The notes under the pieces were generated by a model. It worked only from the letters and a program-made list of their open reading frames with translations. It had not been told where the DNA came from and searched no databases. 35,094 nt of DNA. Source: Gemmatimonadota bacterium. GTDB taxonomy: Bacteria > Gemmatimonadota > Gemmatimonadetes > Palauibacterales > KS3-K002. Each line of letters opens with the position of its first letter. The stretch's first letter is position 1. Positions 16,528 through 25,300 of the stretch are shown here, piece after piece. The translations under genes and the position numbers were made by a program. The stretch spans positions 2,452,001 to 2,487,094 of the forward strand of contig CP070812.1 of the NCBI GenBank assembly GCA_020344015.1. The letters run 5' to 3'.

Positions 16528-17420
16528 CAGCGCACCCGGCTCAACTTCTCGCGTCGCAGCAGATAACTGAACAACGCATGATCCAACGGATCAGAAGTGT
16601 TGAACAACGAGTAGTCTATCCGGTTATCCAGCAGTAGCCGTGATACATCTTCCAGGTGCGCGCGAATCAGCTCCCGGTACCCTTCGCGCTGAAGCTCCGG
16701 CACGACCGGCACGCGCTCTCCGCTCTCCAGATCCTCGAAATGCACCGGCCCCTCGAACGGGAATTCGATCTCGGCCGGGTCGAGCACCTGGAAGACGATG
16801 ACATCGTTCCCCTTATTCTTCAGGTAGCTGACAGCGCGGAGAACGCCGCGCGGGTCCTCGTAGAGGTCCGAGACCAGAGCGACGATGCTGCGACCGCGGA
16901 TCGCCTCGGCGATCTTGAGGAGCGGGCCCGCCAGATCACCACTTCCCCGTGGCTGCGCCCGGTCGATCGTGTGGAGGACGATGTCCAGGTGTTTCGCCGA
17001 CGGCGGCACGAAATCCACTACCTCGCCGGCGATCGTTGCCAGTCCCACCCGGTCGCGCTGCTGGCGTGAGAAGTAGCTCAAGCAGGCGGCCAGATAGCGC
17101 GCATAGTCGAACTTGGATATCTCTCGGCTCGCGTAGTCCATCGAGCGCGAGACGTCGAGCACCACGACGAAGTTCGCGTTGGTGTCAGCCTCGAACTCCT
17201 TCACATAGAACCGGTCGGTCCGCCCGAATACTCGCCAGTCGATCCGCCGGATGTCATCGCCAGGCATGTACTGCCGATGTTCGGCGAAATCGATCGACAG
17301 CCCCAGATACGGCGAGCGATGAAGCCCATTGATGAAGCCGTCCACCACCGTCCTGGCCAGCAGCTCCAGATTGTCTATCCGCGCCAGGACCGCCGGGTCG
17401 AGGAAGCTGGAAACCTTCAC
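16527..17420 (-). CDS. DUF58-domain protein of the MoxR cluster
   Basis: The chosen GTG start gives 297 aa beginning with the family-typical FLDPAVLARIDNLELLAR. Then come GLHRSPYLGLSIDFAEHRQYMPGDD (given here as separate blocks GLHRSP and EHRQYMPGDDIRRIDW), the hallmark DUF58 motif, and a VWA-like fold with DVSRSMDY, an intact DxSxS metal site. There is no membrane segment in the form chosen here. The GTG overlaps the MoxR stop as GTGA, strongly supporting this start over longer in-frame extensions, which overlap moxR and have no family similarity. It probably acts with the MoxR ATPase as its VWA partner at the inner face of the membrane. Confidence 0.93.
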   Translation of the reverse strand: MKVSSFLDPAVLARIDNLELLARTVVDGFINGLHRSPYLGLSIDFAEHRQYMPGDDIRRIDWRVFGRTDRFYVKEFEADTNANFVVVLDVSRSMDYASREISKFDYARYLAACLSYFSRQQRDRVGLATIAGEVVDFVPPSAKHLDIVLHTIDRAQPRGSGDLAGPLLKIAEAIRGRSIVALVSDLYEDPRGVLRAVSYLKNKGNDVIVFQVLDPAEIEFPFEGPVHFEDLESGERVPVVPELQREGYRELIRAHLEDVSRLLLDNRIDYSLFNTSDPLDHALFSYLLRREKLSRVR

Positions 17421-18448
17421 AGTCCCGAACTCGGCGTCGGTACCGCTTCGAGCAGTTGATCGATCAGCTGATCCGACGACACCTGCTCCGATTCGGCGTG
17501 GAAGTTCGTCAGGATCCGGTGCCTGAGGACCGGCCCCGCCAACGCCCGGATATCGTCGAAGTTCACGTGGTAACGCCCACGGACCAGCGCCCGCGCCTTC
17601 GCGCCGAGGACCAGATACTGCGCCGCCCGCACGCTGGCACCGTACGAGACCCACCTGGCGATGAACTCGGGCGACCCGTCGCCGTTCGGTCGGGTCGTGC
17701 GCACCAGGTCGAGGGTGAACCGCAGAACCGCCTCCGAGACCGGCACCTTCCGGACCAGCTGTTGGTAGGCGAGGATATCCTCGCCGGTCACCACGTTCTC
17801 GAACTGGTACTCCTGGACCGCGGTCGTGCTGCGCACCACCTCCAGCTCCTCGTCCATCGGCAGGTGGTCCATGTTGATCTTGAACATGAAACGATCGAGC
17901 TGCGCCTCGGGCAGCGGGTACGTGCCCTCAAGCTCGATCGGGTTCTGCGTCGCGAAGACGTGGAACGGCTCACCCAACTCGTACGTCCGCCCCTGCACGG
18001 TCACACGGTGCTCCTGCATCGCCTCCAACAGCGCAGCCTGCGTCTTCGGCGGTGTACGGTTGATCTCGTCCGCCAAGACGATGTTGGCGAACACCGGCCC
18101 GGGCGCGAACACCATCTTCCGCTGACCCGTTTCGGCGTCCTCCTGGATCAGGTCGGTCCCCGTGATGTCCGATGGCATCAGGTCAGGCGTGAACTGTATG
18201 CGCGAGAACTTCAGATCCAGCACCTGCGCGATGCTGTGGATCAAGAGCGTCTTCGCGAGCCCAGGCACACCGACGATCAGGCTGTTTCCACCCACGAATA
18301 GTGAGAGCAGCACCTGCTCGATGACCTCGTCCTGGCCGACGATCAGCTTGTGCAGCTCGCCCATTATTCGCTTGTAGGCCTCCTGCATCCGCTCGGCGAG
18401 GGCGATGTCATCAGAGTCTTTGATGGCTAGCTTTTCTTCGGTCCTCAT
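17417..18448 (-). CDS. moxR: MoxR-family AAA+ ATPase
   Basis: This 343-aa AAA+ ATPase has Walker A in GVPGLAKT (near 80), Walker B in LADEINR, the MoxR hallmark PPKTQAALLEAMQEH, and a sensor 1 region, FATQNPIELEGTYPLPEAQ, followed by the arginine finger LDRF. A C-terminal lid helical domain follows. MoxR ATPases are thought to act as chaperones for VWA-domain proteins, inserting metals or remodelling complexes. Here the next two genes encode such proteins. An AGAGGAAG ribosome site lies 5 nt before the ATG. The 114-nt spacer upstream holds a repetitive element and may carry a separate promoter, so the cluster may be two transcripts. Confidence 0.96.
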   Translation of the reverse strand: MRTEEKLAIKDSDDIALAERMQEAYKRIMGELHKLIVGQDEVIEQVLLSLFVGGNSLIVGVPGLAKTLLIHSIAQVLDLKFSRIQFTPDLMPSDITGTDLIQEDAETGQRKMVFAPGPVFANIVLADEINRTPPKTQAALLEAMQEHRVTVQGRTYELGEPFHVFATQNPIELEGTYPLPEAQLDRFMFKINMDHLPMDEELEVVRSTTAVQEYQFENVVTGEDILAYQQLVRKVPVSEAVLRFTLDLVRTTRPNGDGSPEFIARWVSYGASVRAAQYLVLGAKARALVRGRYHVNFDDIRALAGPVLRHRILTNFHAESEQVSSDQLIDQLLEAVPTPSSGL

Positions 18449-18562
18449 GATCTTCCTCTTTGTCCATACTCGGTAGTGGCCGGTGAGCGGTGGCCGGTGC
18501 GCCAGTAATGGCCAACTCTGGACCGCTCATTGTCCACCGGCTACCGGCTACTGCCTACCGAA
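18449..18562 (-). repeat. repetitive GGCCGGT/GCCGGTAG spacer element
   Basis: The spacer between the second DUF4159 gene and moxR is made of short degenerate units. From 18471 it reads CGGTAGTGGCCGGTGAGCGG and so on; it ends at 18560 in CTACCG, the inverse of its first six bases. Both arms carry repeated CCGGT or ACCGG words (18480-18498 and 18535-18548), so the element can fold back on itself. This looks like an intergenic mosaic repeat of the REP type. Only one copy lies in this window. Confidence 0.5.
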
Positions 18563-19357
18563 CTAGTGCGTCATCGCATACACGATGTAGTTGACACCCA
18601 GCTTGTACGCCTCGTTAGAAAGTTCTATCGGGATATACCCCGCGTCCGACCATTCCCACGACTCGCCGATATCGTTGTTGTAGTTCGCGATCACCATGAG
18701 TCGCTTTTCAGGATCGTTGCCCTCGAAGATTCCGTAGAATACGGATCTCAGTCCGTAGTACGGGTGCGTGTGATCGAGGGAGTTGATCTCGAAAAACGAA
18801 TGGAAGATCGGGTGCGACGCATCCAACTCAACGATACGTGCCTCCGGTAGCACCTCGAGCATCCGATCCTCGAAGTTGAACCAGTGGCGGCTCGCAAAGT
18901 CGTCGAATATCATGAAGCCACCCTTCAGCAGGTAGTCGCGCAAACTTGCGGCCTCCTCCACCGTGAGCGTCCAGAAGCCCGGCTCCGACATGTAGGCGAC
19001 CGGATACTTGAATAGCTCCGGGTCGTCGACGCTCAAGATGACACTGCCATCGAAGTTCGGGCCGAGAGATGTGATCTCATCGAGGATCTTCGTGAAATGT
19101 CGCTCGGCGCGCGGATAGTCATGATCCCATTTCAGATCGCGACCGCCCCAGCCTCGACCGCCGTACTCCGGAAGCGGGTCGAAGCGTAGTCTGACAAACG
19201 TGAATCGCCCGTTGTACGGGATGTTCAACTCATCGAAATCGATGCCCTGGGCGCCTCGCGCACCCTCGCGCATTCGGCGTGACTGCGCGGCTAGCGGTTC
19301 GGCCGGCAGGATGGTCAATAGCCCCAGCAATAAGGCCCAAGCCACGCGCCCGCTCAC
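18563..19357 (-). CDS. DUF4159-domain exported protein (second copy)
   Basis: This 264-aa protein has a signal peptide (residues 1-25, ending LAAQ). The DUF4159 domain fills the rest: FTFVRLRFDP, WDHDYPRAERHF, the strand ILSVDDPELFKYPVAYMSE, the glycine turn LRDYLLKGGFMIFDDF, and the C-terminal GINYIVYAMTH-like end (here GVNYIVYAMTH). The domain is related in pattern to GATase1-like folds but has no nucleophile cysteine. Its GTG start overlaps the stop of the TPR-peptidase gene as GTGA. A paralogue of similar size opens the cluster at 26131, and the two share the DYLL-GGF-DDF and WEW blocks, so they probably arose by duplication and may form a pair. Confidence 0.9.
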   Translation of the reverse strand: MSGRVAWALLLGLLTILPAEPLAAQSRRMREGARGAQGIDFDELNIPYNGRFTFVRLRFDPLPEYGGRGWGGRDLKWDHDYPRAERHFTKILDEITSLGPNFDGSVILSVDDPELFKYPVAYMSEPGFWTLTVEEAASLRDYLLKGGFMIFDDFASRHWFNFEDRMLEVLPEARIVELDASHPIFHSFFEINSLDHTHPYYGLRSVFYGIFEGNDPEKRLMVIANYNNDIGESWEWSDAGYIPIELSNEAYKLGVNYIVYAMTH

Positions 19358-22014
19358 GTTCCGCCTCCACTGCCCCTGGCCCGAATCTCGAGGAGCAGTT
19401 CCTGCGCCGCCTCGAAGCTGGGCGCGTCCTCTAGTGTTCGGAGCACCGTCCGACGCGCCAAAGCGAGATCGCCCGCATCGAAATACGCGCGTGCCAGTTG
19501 GTAGGTCGCCTCCGCCCGATCAACTGGGTCCAGTGCCAAGACTGCCTTCCGTTCACGGACAGCCTTGGTGTGCTCGCCGAGCCCCGAGTACAGCCCTGCA
19601 AGCCGTGCATGCAGGCTCATGTCGTACGGATAGATGTAGTTCAGACGCTCGAGCGCGGTCGCGGCGCCCGCCGGATCGCCCAGATTTTCCCTTATCTCCG
19701 CCAACTCCAGGTTCGCCTGGTAGTCGCGCCCGTTGATCGCGGTCAGCGCGTCGAGCTCCGCCGCCGCCTCGGACAACGCACCCCGCTCCCTGTGCGCGAG
19801 GGCGAGGTGCCAGTAGGGGCTTGCCGGGCCGGCGTACTGGGGGAAGAGCGCCTTAGCCCGCTCGAAGTGAGCCACCGCTTCCTCGATTGCACCTTCCTCC
19901 AACAGGATGCGCCCAAACATCAGTTGGGCGTAGAAGTCGCCCGGGTCTTCGCGAGCCCACTCCTCCAGGTCGTCACGTCCCGGCCGCTGCCCATGTTCCA
20001 TCTGCCTGTCGGGTCGCATAGCGGCGAGCGGAGCGGCGAAACGCTCCTCGAAATGCTCGAAGAAGCGATCGTTGAACTCGTCGACGCTGACGTCCAGAAC
20101 GCGCTCGAATGCCTCTGCCGTGCCCGCTCCGTCACGGAAGGCGCTCAACAGGTCGATCAGAGCCTGGGCGCCCGCCTGCTGCTCGATGAACTCCAGGACC
20201 AGCGACGCCTCGTAGTAGGAGAACATCAGCTGCTCCGGAAACGCGGGGCGCGCGAAACCGTTGTTCAGCTCGCCGACCGGCAGCAGCCGGCCTTGCAGGT
20301 AGGCCATCAGGAAAGCCGGCGTCACATCCTCGCCCCAACCCGGCCTCGCGCGGCGTTCCTCATAGACGGCCAGACCCTCGGAGAACCAGCGAGGCACCCG
20401 GTGCTCGCTCATGCCCAGGTGGAACGTGTGGGCCAGCTCGTGCCAGAAGGTCGACCCCCAGTTGAATTCGCCGGCATCGCGAGCGGACGGCGAGTCCATC
20501 GCGATGACGGGGCCGAAGCTCACCCCGAGGGCGCCCAAGCCCACCAGGCCCACAGTACGGACCGAGAAGTCGGCATGACTTCGATATACCTCGACGCGAA
20601 CCGGCGTCCGCGGCCGGAAGCCGTAGCGCATCGCCAAACGATCGTAGGCCTCCTCGGCCAACTCGGCGAAATAGAGCGACAGCAGTTCGGATTCCTTGCC
20701 ATCTATCGTGACGAGGAACCGTTCCGTGCGTGCCTCGTCGTATTCCTCGAACGTGTCGAGCAGGTCGAGCGTGTTCTTGGTCCAGATATCGAACGGATCG
20801 CCGGCGAACGCGGTCTCGAGGTTCGCCCTCCCCTCCTCTATCAGCCCAATGCGGAGCTGGTTGATCCCCAGCAGGGCAAAGCTGCGCCACGACTTCGGAT
20901 CGAGCTCCAACGCCCGACCCGCAAACTCCGCCGCTCTGAAGTACAGCCGGTTCCGCGCGCTCAATTCGGCCAGCGTATTGTGCAGACCCGCATACCGGGG
21001 GTTGAACGTCAGCGCCCGATCTCGCACCTCTTCATAGGCAGCGTGGTCGCCCTGCAGGTAGCGCGTCGCCGCCAGCACTGCGATGGCTTCCAGCGAGTTG
21101 GGGTTCACGTCGAGTGCACGCTCGGCCTCCCGTGCCGCCGCGTCGTAGCCCTCGGCCTCCAGACTCAGCTCGGCACGGAAAACGCGAGCGGGTACGAAGT
21201 TGGGGTTGACCTCGAGGCTGCGGTCCACGAGCTCCAGCGAGCCCGGCCGACCATCGAAGCGCAGCGTGCGCGCCCGGCCGAGTAGTGCCCGGGGATGTGA
21301 TGGATTGAGCTCCAGGACGTCCGCGAACGCCGGTGCCGCCTCGCCGCTGTTGTACTTCTCCAGTAGCAGCTCGCCGATCTTGATTCGCGGCTCCAGGTTG
21401 CGGGGATCTCGCGCGATCGCCTCTTCGTAGGCGCGCAACGCGTCCCTGGAATAATCCGAGTCCTCGATTCCCAGATACCGCACGGCGGTGCCAACGGCGG
21501 TGAGCTCCTCGGAGGAGAGGTCACGGCCCCGGCTGCGGTTGTAGACATCGATGAAGCCGTCGAACTCGCGCAGCGCCTCTTCGCGTTCCCCACGTTCCCA
21601 ACGCAACACGGCGAGGTTGAGGCGCGCGTCGAGTGAGTCACTAGCTCCCGCGTTCATCGCCCGCGCGAACGCGTCGGCCGCCTCGTCGATCCTACCGACC
21701 AGATAGAGCACCTCGCCCAGGGAGTTCCAGATCTCCGGCGAATTCGGAGCCGACTCGATGTACCGACGCGCCGCATCCTCCGCCTCGCCGTAGCGTCCGA
21801 CCTCGGCGAGAGCCCCGATCAGGCCACGCGCCGACCGTGGAGCGGCCGGATCACGGCGGACCAAACCTCTAAAGGCGGAGATCGCATCGTCGTAGCGCCC
21901 GGTGCGCAGCGCCGTCTCTGCCTCCGCGATCGGCCCTTGGGCATGTGCGACCGTATAGCCGACCGATACCGCCGTGGCCAAGGAGAGGGCGACGCGACGC
22001 AGGGCGCTAATCAC
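19354..22014 (-). CDS. TPR protein with gluzincin-type (peptidase MA-like) domain
   Basis: This 886-aa exported protein has a signal peptide (residues 1-26, ending AHAQ). Tetratricopeptide repeats fill about 28-430, with typical units such as RYDDAISAFRGLVRRDP and NSLGEVLYLVGRIDEAADAF. A zinc metallopeptidase domain follows. HELAH (near 525-529) gives two zinc-ligand histidines and the catalytic Glu, and RWFSEGLAVYEE supplies the third ligand Glu, the peptidase MA/gluzincin pattern. More TPRs end the protein. It probably acts in the periplasm, with the TPRs binding clients or partners. The start is GTG, overlapping the C13-like gene stop as GTGA. Confidence 0.92.
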   Translation of the reverse strand: MISALRRVALSLATAVSVGYTVAHAQGPIAEAETALRTGRYDDAISAFRGLVRRDPAAPRSARGLIGALAEVGRYGEAEDAARRYIESAPNSPEIWNSLGEVLYLVGRIDEAADAFARAMNAGASDSLDARLNLAVLRWERGEREEALREFDGFIDVYNRSRGRDLSSEELTAVGTAVRYLGIEDSDYSRDALRAYEEAIARDPRNLEPRIKIGELLLEKYNSGEAAPAFADVLELNPSHPRALLGRARTLRFDGRPGSLELVDRSLEVNPNFVPARVFRAELSLEAEGYDAAAREAERALDVNPNSLEAIAVLAATRYLQGDHAAYEEVRDRALTFNPRYAGLHNTLAELSARNRLYFRAAEFAGRALELDPKSWRSFALLGINQLRIGLIEEGRANLETAFAGDPFDIWTKNTLDLLDTFEEYDEARTERFLVTIDGKESELLSLYFAELAEEAYDRLAMRYGFRPRTPVRVEVYRSHADFSVRTVGLVGLGALGVSFGPVIAMDSPSARDAGEFNWGSTFWHELAHTFHLGMSEHRVPRWFSEGLAVYEERRARPGWGEDVTPAFLMAYLQGRLLPVGELNNGFARPAFPEQLMFSYYEASLVLEFIEQQAGAQALIDLLSAFRDGAGTAEAFERVLDVSVDEFNDRFFEHFEERFAAPLAAMRPDRQMEHGQRPGRDDLEEWAREDPGDFYAQLMFGRILLEEGAIEEAVAHFERAKALFPQYAGPASPYWHLALAHRERGALSEAAAELDALTAINGRDYQANLELAEIRENLGDPAGAATALERLNYIYPYDMSLHARLAGLYSGLGEHTKAVRERKAVLALDPVDRAEATYQLARAYFDAGDLALARRTVLRTLEDAPSFEAAQELLLEIRARGSGGGT

Positions 22015-23006
22015 TGCCCTTTCTCCTCGAGCTCGCGGATCGACCGCGTGTTCAGCGCCAGCTCCACCAGTAGCTCTTCCAGCTCCCGCTCGTAGACCTC
22101 CGGGTCCATCTCGTCCTTTCGCAGCCGCAGTGCCGCGACCTCCTCCTCGAGCCGCCGCTTCTCCTCGTAGAGGGCAGCCAGCCTAGGATCCGACGGCACC
22201 GCACCAGAGGCCACGGTCGCCGTCCCACCACTCAGGAACAGGGTGCGCGCCAGAGCGCCGTCCGCCTCCTGTGGGCCGGGCTCGCTGCTCCCTTCCCCGT
22301 CGCCGTTGTCATCGAGCAAGGCGTGCTCGGTCAGTAGACGGCCATCCGACTCGTAGACGCGGGCGACCTCACGTCGGGCGTAGATGAACGCCTCGAGAGC
22401 CGAAACGCGCTCATCCTTGTCGACGTCCGCACCATCGCCGGCGAACGCCTCGACGAAATAGGCGGCGAAGGTGGTCTGATTGCGTTCCGCCCCGCTACGT
22501 GTAGCGGTGATGATCGTGCGGCGTTCGCCCGACAGCTGTGCGATGAACTCGCCGCTCGAACTGGCCGCGTTGACGAAGACGATCCCCTGAGTCGGAAAGG
22601 CATCGAGCAGCGCGTCGAAGTCGGCCGGCGTCATGTCGGGCCCCGGCAAGTTGAAGCGAGACTCGCCGTCCCGCATGCTGCCGTGCCCGATCAGCAGAAC
22701 GAAGATCTCATCGTCGGGCCCGGCACGAACCGCCAGGTCGCTGAACGCGCTCTCGATGTTCTCGCGCGTCGAGCGCGCCGAGATCCGATTCGGATCGGTC
22801 TCGACCTTCTCGGCCAGGTAGACCACGTTCGACTCGGGCACCCCCCAACGCCCCTCGGCCGCATCGATCAGGGTCGTCGACCACTCATGGAAGGCAGCTG
22901 CGTAGCGCGGCTCACCGCTCAATCCGGTGATCACCACCAGATGGGTCTGGGCCGCCGCGGGAACGGCAAGCCAGGCCAACGCTAGGAGCGCGGTGATCGA
23001 CCTCAC
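22011..23006 (-). CDS. exported C13/caspase-like protein with Ser at the Cys site
   Basis: The GTG start overlaps the VWA gene stop as GTGA and gives 331 aa starting with a signal peptide (VRSITALLALAWLAVPAAAQ). The fold follows the legumain/caspase (clan CD) order: strand LVVITGLSG, then FVLLIGHGS with the catalytic-type His (near 107), and 41 residues later the strand FVNAASSSGEF, where clan CD peptidases have A-C-x-S-G. Here Ser takes the cysteine position (near 147). An EF-hand-like DVDKDERVSALEAF and DDNGDGEG follow, then a C-terminal coiled coil (EEKRRLEEEVAALRLRKDEM). It may be a serine-dependent variant or a non-catalytic binding protein. It lies between the VWA and TPR-peptidase genes. 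Confidence 0.85.
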   Translation of the reverse strand: MRSITALLALAWLAVPAAAQTHLVVITGLSGEPRYAAAFHEWSTTLIDAAEGRWGVPESNVVYLAEKVETDPNRISARSTRENIESAFSDLAVRAGPDDEIFVLLIGHGSMRDGESRFNLPGPDMTPADFDALLDAFPTQGIVFVNAASSSGEFIAQLSGERRTIITATRSGAERNQTTFAAYFVEAFAGDGADVDKDERVSALEAFIYARREVARVYESDGRLLTEHALLDDNGDGEGSSEPGPQEADGALARTLFLSGGTATVASGAVPSDPRLAALYEEKRRLEEEVAALRLRKDEMDPEVYERELEELLVELALNTRSIRELEEKGQ

Positions 23007-25300
23007 ACCAGCCCCCTGTACTTCCGGTACGCCCACTCGCTGCCCACAAAGGCGAGCAGCAGCAGGAAGATGACGGGCATGTCCCAGAGCTCTCGCTCCT
23101 CGATCACGGTAGTGCCGCTTTCCGTGAAGCTCACATCCTCCGGCAGCGTGGCCACGTTCGCAGGAGTGTAGAACCGGCCGCCCGTCTCGTCGGCGATGCG
23201 CTGCAGGGTCGGCGCGCGCATCTCTGCATCGAAGTACTCGGTGGGTAGCTCTTCAGCGCTCACGTAGGTCGTGTGCTCGCCGAGGAACTCGCCATCCTCG
23301 AGCGCGACTACGTTGATCTTGTGGGTCCCCCGCTCTTCGGGAACGAAGCTGGCACTGTACTCGCCGTCGGCGTCGACCGCCCACTCCATCGGGATCTCGC
23401 TGAGCGCACCCGACGGCGCCGTCACCCGCGCCACGACTTCGGCGTTGTTCACGCTCAAATAGGTTTGATCCTCGACTTCAGCGGTGAGTGTCACCGGCTC
23501 GCCGGGACCCACACGATCCCGGGCGGTGGTTACACTCACGGGATCGGGCACGTAGCTAACCAGCCACCGCAACATCTGCCGCCAGAAGACCTCGTGGGTC
23601 ATATCATCGAGCGGAACGTCGGCGTGCATCTGCCACATCCAGGAGTCCTGGACCGGCAGCGCCAGGGCCTTTCCGCGCCCGTAGCGCTGATAGGCCAGCA
23701 CGACGGCGGGGTCCTCGATACCGGCCGCGTTGCCCGTCAGCAGAGTGCTGGCTCCGGGCTTCACCTCGAAGATGGGGTTCACGGCCGACACGGGAGGCAT
23801 CCCGCGCCAGCGCTCGGCCGATTCCTCGGCGCTGTCCGCGATTCGCGTCGCCGGGTGCGTGAGGCCGAAGCGGGTGGGCTCCACTTGGAGCTCGACGTAG
23901 AACGACTCGGTGCTCGGGCCTCCGGCGGCGGGCAGTACGACCGGGAGCACGTCGGCCAGCGGGGTTCCGGAATAGCCGCCGCGCCCGAACGAGTGGCGGC
24001 TACCGAGCACCAGCAGGCCGCCTCCGCGTTGGCCGACGAACTCCTCGATCATGCGCAGCTGGTCGTGGGTGAAAAAGCTCGCTTCGACGCTACCGAGTAT
24101 GAGGCCTCGGTAGGCGAACAGCTCTTCCCGCGTCCTCGGGAATCCAGCGGCAAGCTCCTCCGCAGATTCGACGTCCAGCCGCAAGAACTTGTTCTCCGCC
24201 GTGCGCAGCAGCGTGACCACCTGAACGTTCTCATCGTCGCTCACCGCACGGCGCAGAAACTTCACCTCAAAACGTGGCTCGCCCTCGAAGTAGAGGATTC
24301 TCTCGCGTGCGTCCTCCACCACGATCAGGGCTTCCTGCTCGTTGTTCCGTTCAACCTGCTCGCCCGCCTGCGCCGGCACGCGGAAACGGAACCTGCGCAC
24401 CCCGCTCTCGGCCGCCGTGAACTGCACCCGCACGGTCGCCGACTCGCCGTCAGCGGCGAACCTCACCTCCTCCGAAGCGACGATCCGGCCGTCGTCCTCC
24501 ACCTGAACCTCGACCGTCTGACGGCCGAAGCCGACCTGCTCCAGAACCACATCGACGACCAGTGTCGAGCCGAGCAGCACTCTGCGCGGGGCCTCGACAC
24601 GGCTCACCTGGATGTCCCTAGCGAAGCGCTCCTGGCCCAACCCCACGGTGTAGACGGGGACCGAATTCGCCTCGAGCGACAACAACGCCTCAGTCAACGA
24701 GCTCTCCGAGTTGTCCGCCCCGTCGGTCACCAAGACCAGCCCGGCTAGCGGCACCGCCGCCAGTTCACGACGCGCCAGGTCCAGGGCTTGCCCTAGGTCG
24801 GTGCGACCGCCGGCGGCGGAGAGCTGAGACAGATCGTCTATGCGCTCGGCGGCTCCGGAGAAGCGGAAAAAGCGCAACAGGAAGCGCTCGGCGAGCGCCG
24901 CTCGCAGCGTGCTGTCCGGAGCGCCAAAGGCCTCAGCGACGAACCGATCGCGCGGCACCTCGTCGCGGTCGGCGATCTGCATGCTCCTAGAATCGTCGAT
25001 CAGTATCCCGAGGAAGTTGCGTTGCGGCACGACGGTCGGGATGAGCAGGCTGGGCCTCGTGAGTGAGAAGAGGAGCAGCCCCAGCGCCAGCACCCGCAGC
25101 GTCGCCAGAATGACAGCGTCGCGCCGACCGCGGATGGCGGCGCGGGTGTACGTTACGAACGTGAGCCCGACGGCGATCGCGATCCCTAGCAGGAGGACCC
25201 ACGTCGGCCACGGCGTGGCGAACGCCAGATCTCCCCTCTCAAAGACCAACGGACGGTACTTGAAGAGAAACGCGAACACCGACTCGAAGATCGCGGCCAT
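23003..25300 (-). CDS. VWA membrane protein with GATase1-like domain
   Basis: This 765-aa protein has two N-terminal membrane helices (WVLLLGIAIAVGLTFV and ILATLRVLALGLLLFSL). The VWA domain has its MIDAS DxSxS in ILIDDSRSMQ and the second metal-binding block LVTDGADNSESSL. Ig-like beta regions (about 210-310) lead to a glutamine amidotransferase-like module (about 320-560: RGLILGSVEASFF, GGGLLVLGSRHSF) without a nucleophile Cys. A further beta domain and a last membrane helix (MPVIFLLLLAFVGSEWAY) end it. Its architecture parallels that of the BatA-type protein downstream, a likely ancient duplication. Its ATG follows the upstream DUF4159 stop directly, with no spacer. Confidence 0.92.
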   Translation of the reverse strand: MAAIFESVFAFLFKYRPLVFERGDLAFATPWPTWVLLLGIAIAVGLTFVTYTRAAIRGRRDAVILATLRVLALGLLLFSLTRPSLLIPTVVPQRNFLGILIDDSRSMQIADRDEVPRDRFVAEAFGAPDSTLRAALAERFLLRFFRFSGAAERIDDLSQLSAAGGRTDLGQALDLARRELAAVPLAGLVLVTDGADNSESSLTEALLSLEANSVPVYTVGLGQERFARDIQVSRVEAPRRVLLGSTLVVDVVLEQVGFGRQTVEVQVEDDGRIVASEEVRFAADGESATVRVQFTAAESGVRRFRFRVPAQAGEQVERNNEQEALIVVEDARERILYFEGEPRFEVKFLRRAVSDDENVQVVTLLRTAENKFLRLDVESAEELAAGFPRTREELFAYRGLILGSVEASFFTHDQLRMIEEFVGQRGGGLLVLGSRHSFGRGGYSGTPLADVLPVVLPAAGGPSTESFYVELQVEPTRFGLTHPATRIADSAEESAERWRGMPPVSAVNPIFEVKPGASTLLTGNAAGIEDPAVVLAYQRYGRGKALALPVQDSWMWQMHADVPLDDMTHEVFWRQMLRWLVSYVPDPVSVTTARDRVGPGEPVTLTAEVEDQTYLSVNNAEVVARVTAPSGALSEIPMEWAVDADGEYSASFVPEERGTHKINVVALEDGEFLGEHTTYVSAEELPTEYFDAEMRAPTLQRIADETGGRFYTPANVATLPEDVSFTESGTTVIEERELWDMPVIFLLLLAFVGSEWAYRKYRGLV

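Noticed and set aside
19498..21285. Long + strand frame (595 codons) opposite the TPR-peptidase gene
   Set aside because: Antisense shadow of a gene with clear TPR and HELAH motifs. High GC content creates long open antisense frames, and no domain or ribosome site is visible.
23273..24748. Long + strand frame opposite the VWA gene
   Set aside because: Antisense shadow rich in His/Arg/Gly. The - strand gene has an intact MIDAS site and membrane helices.
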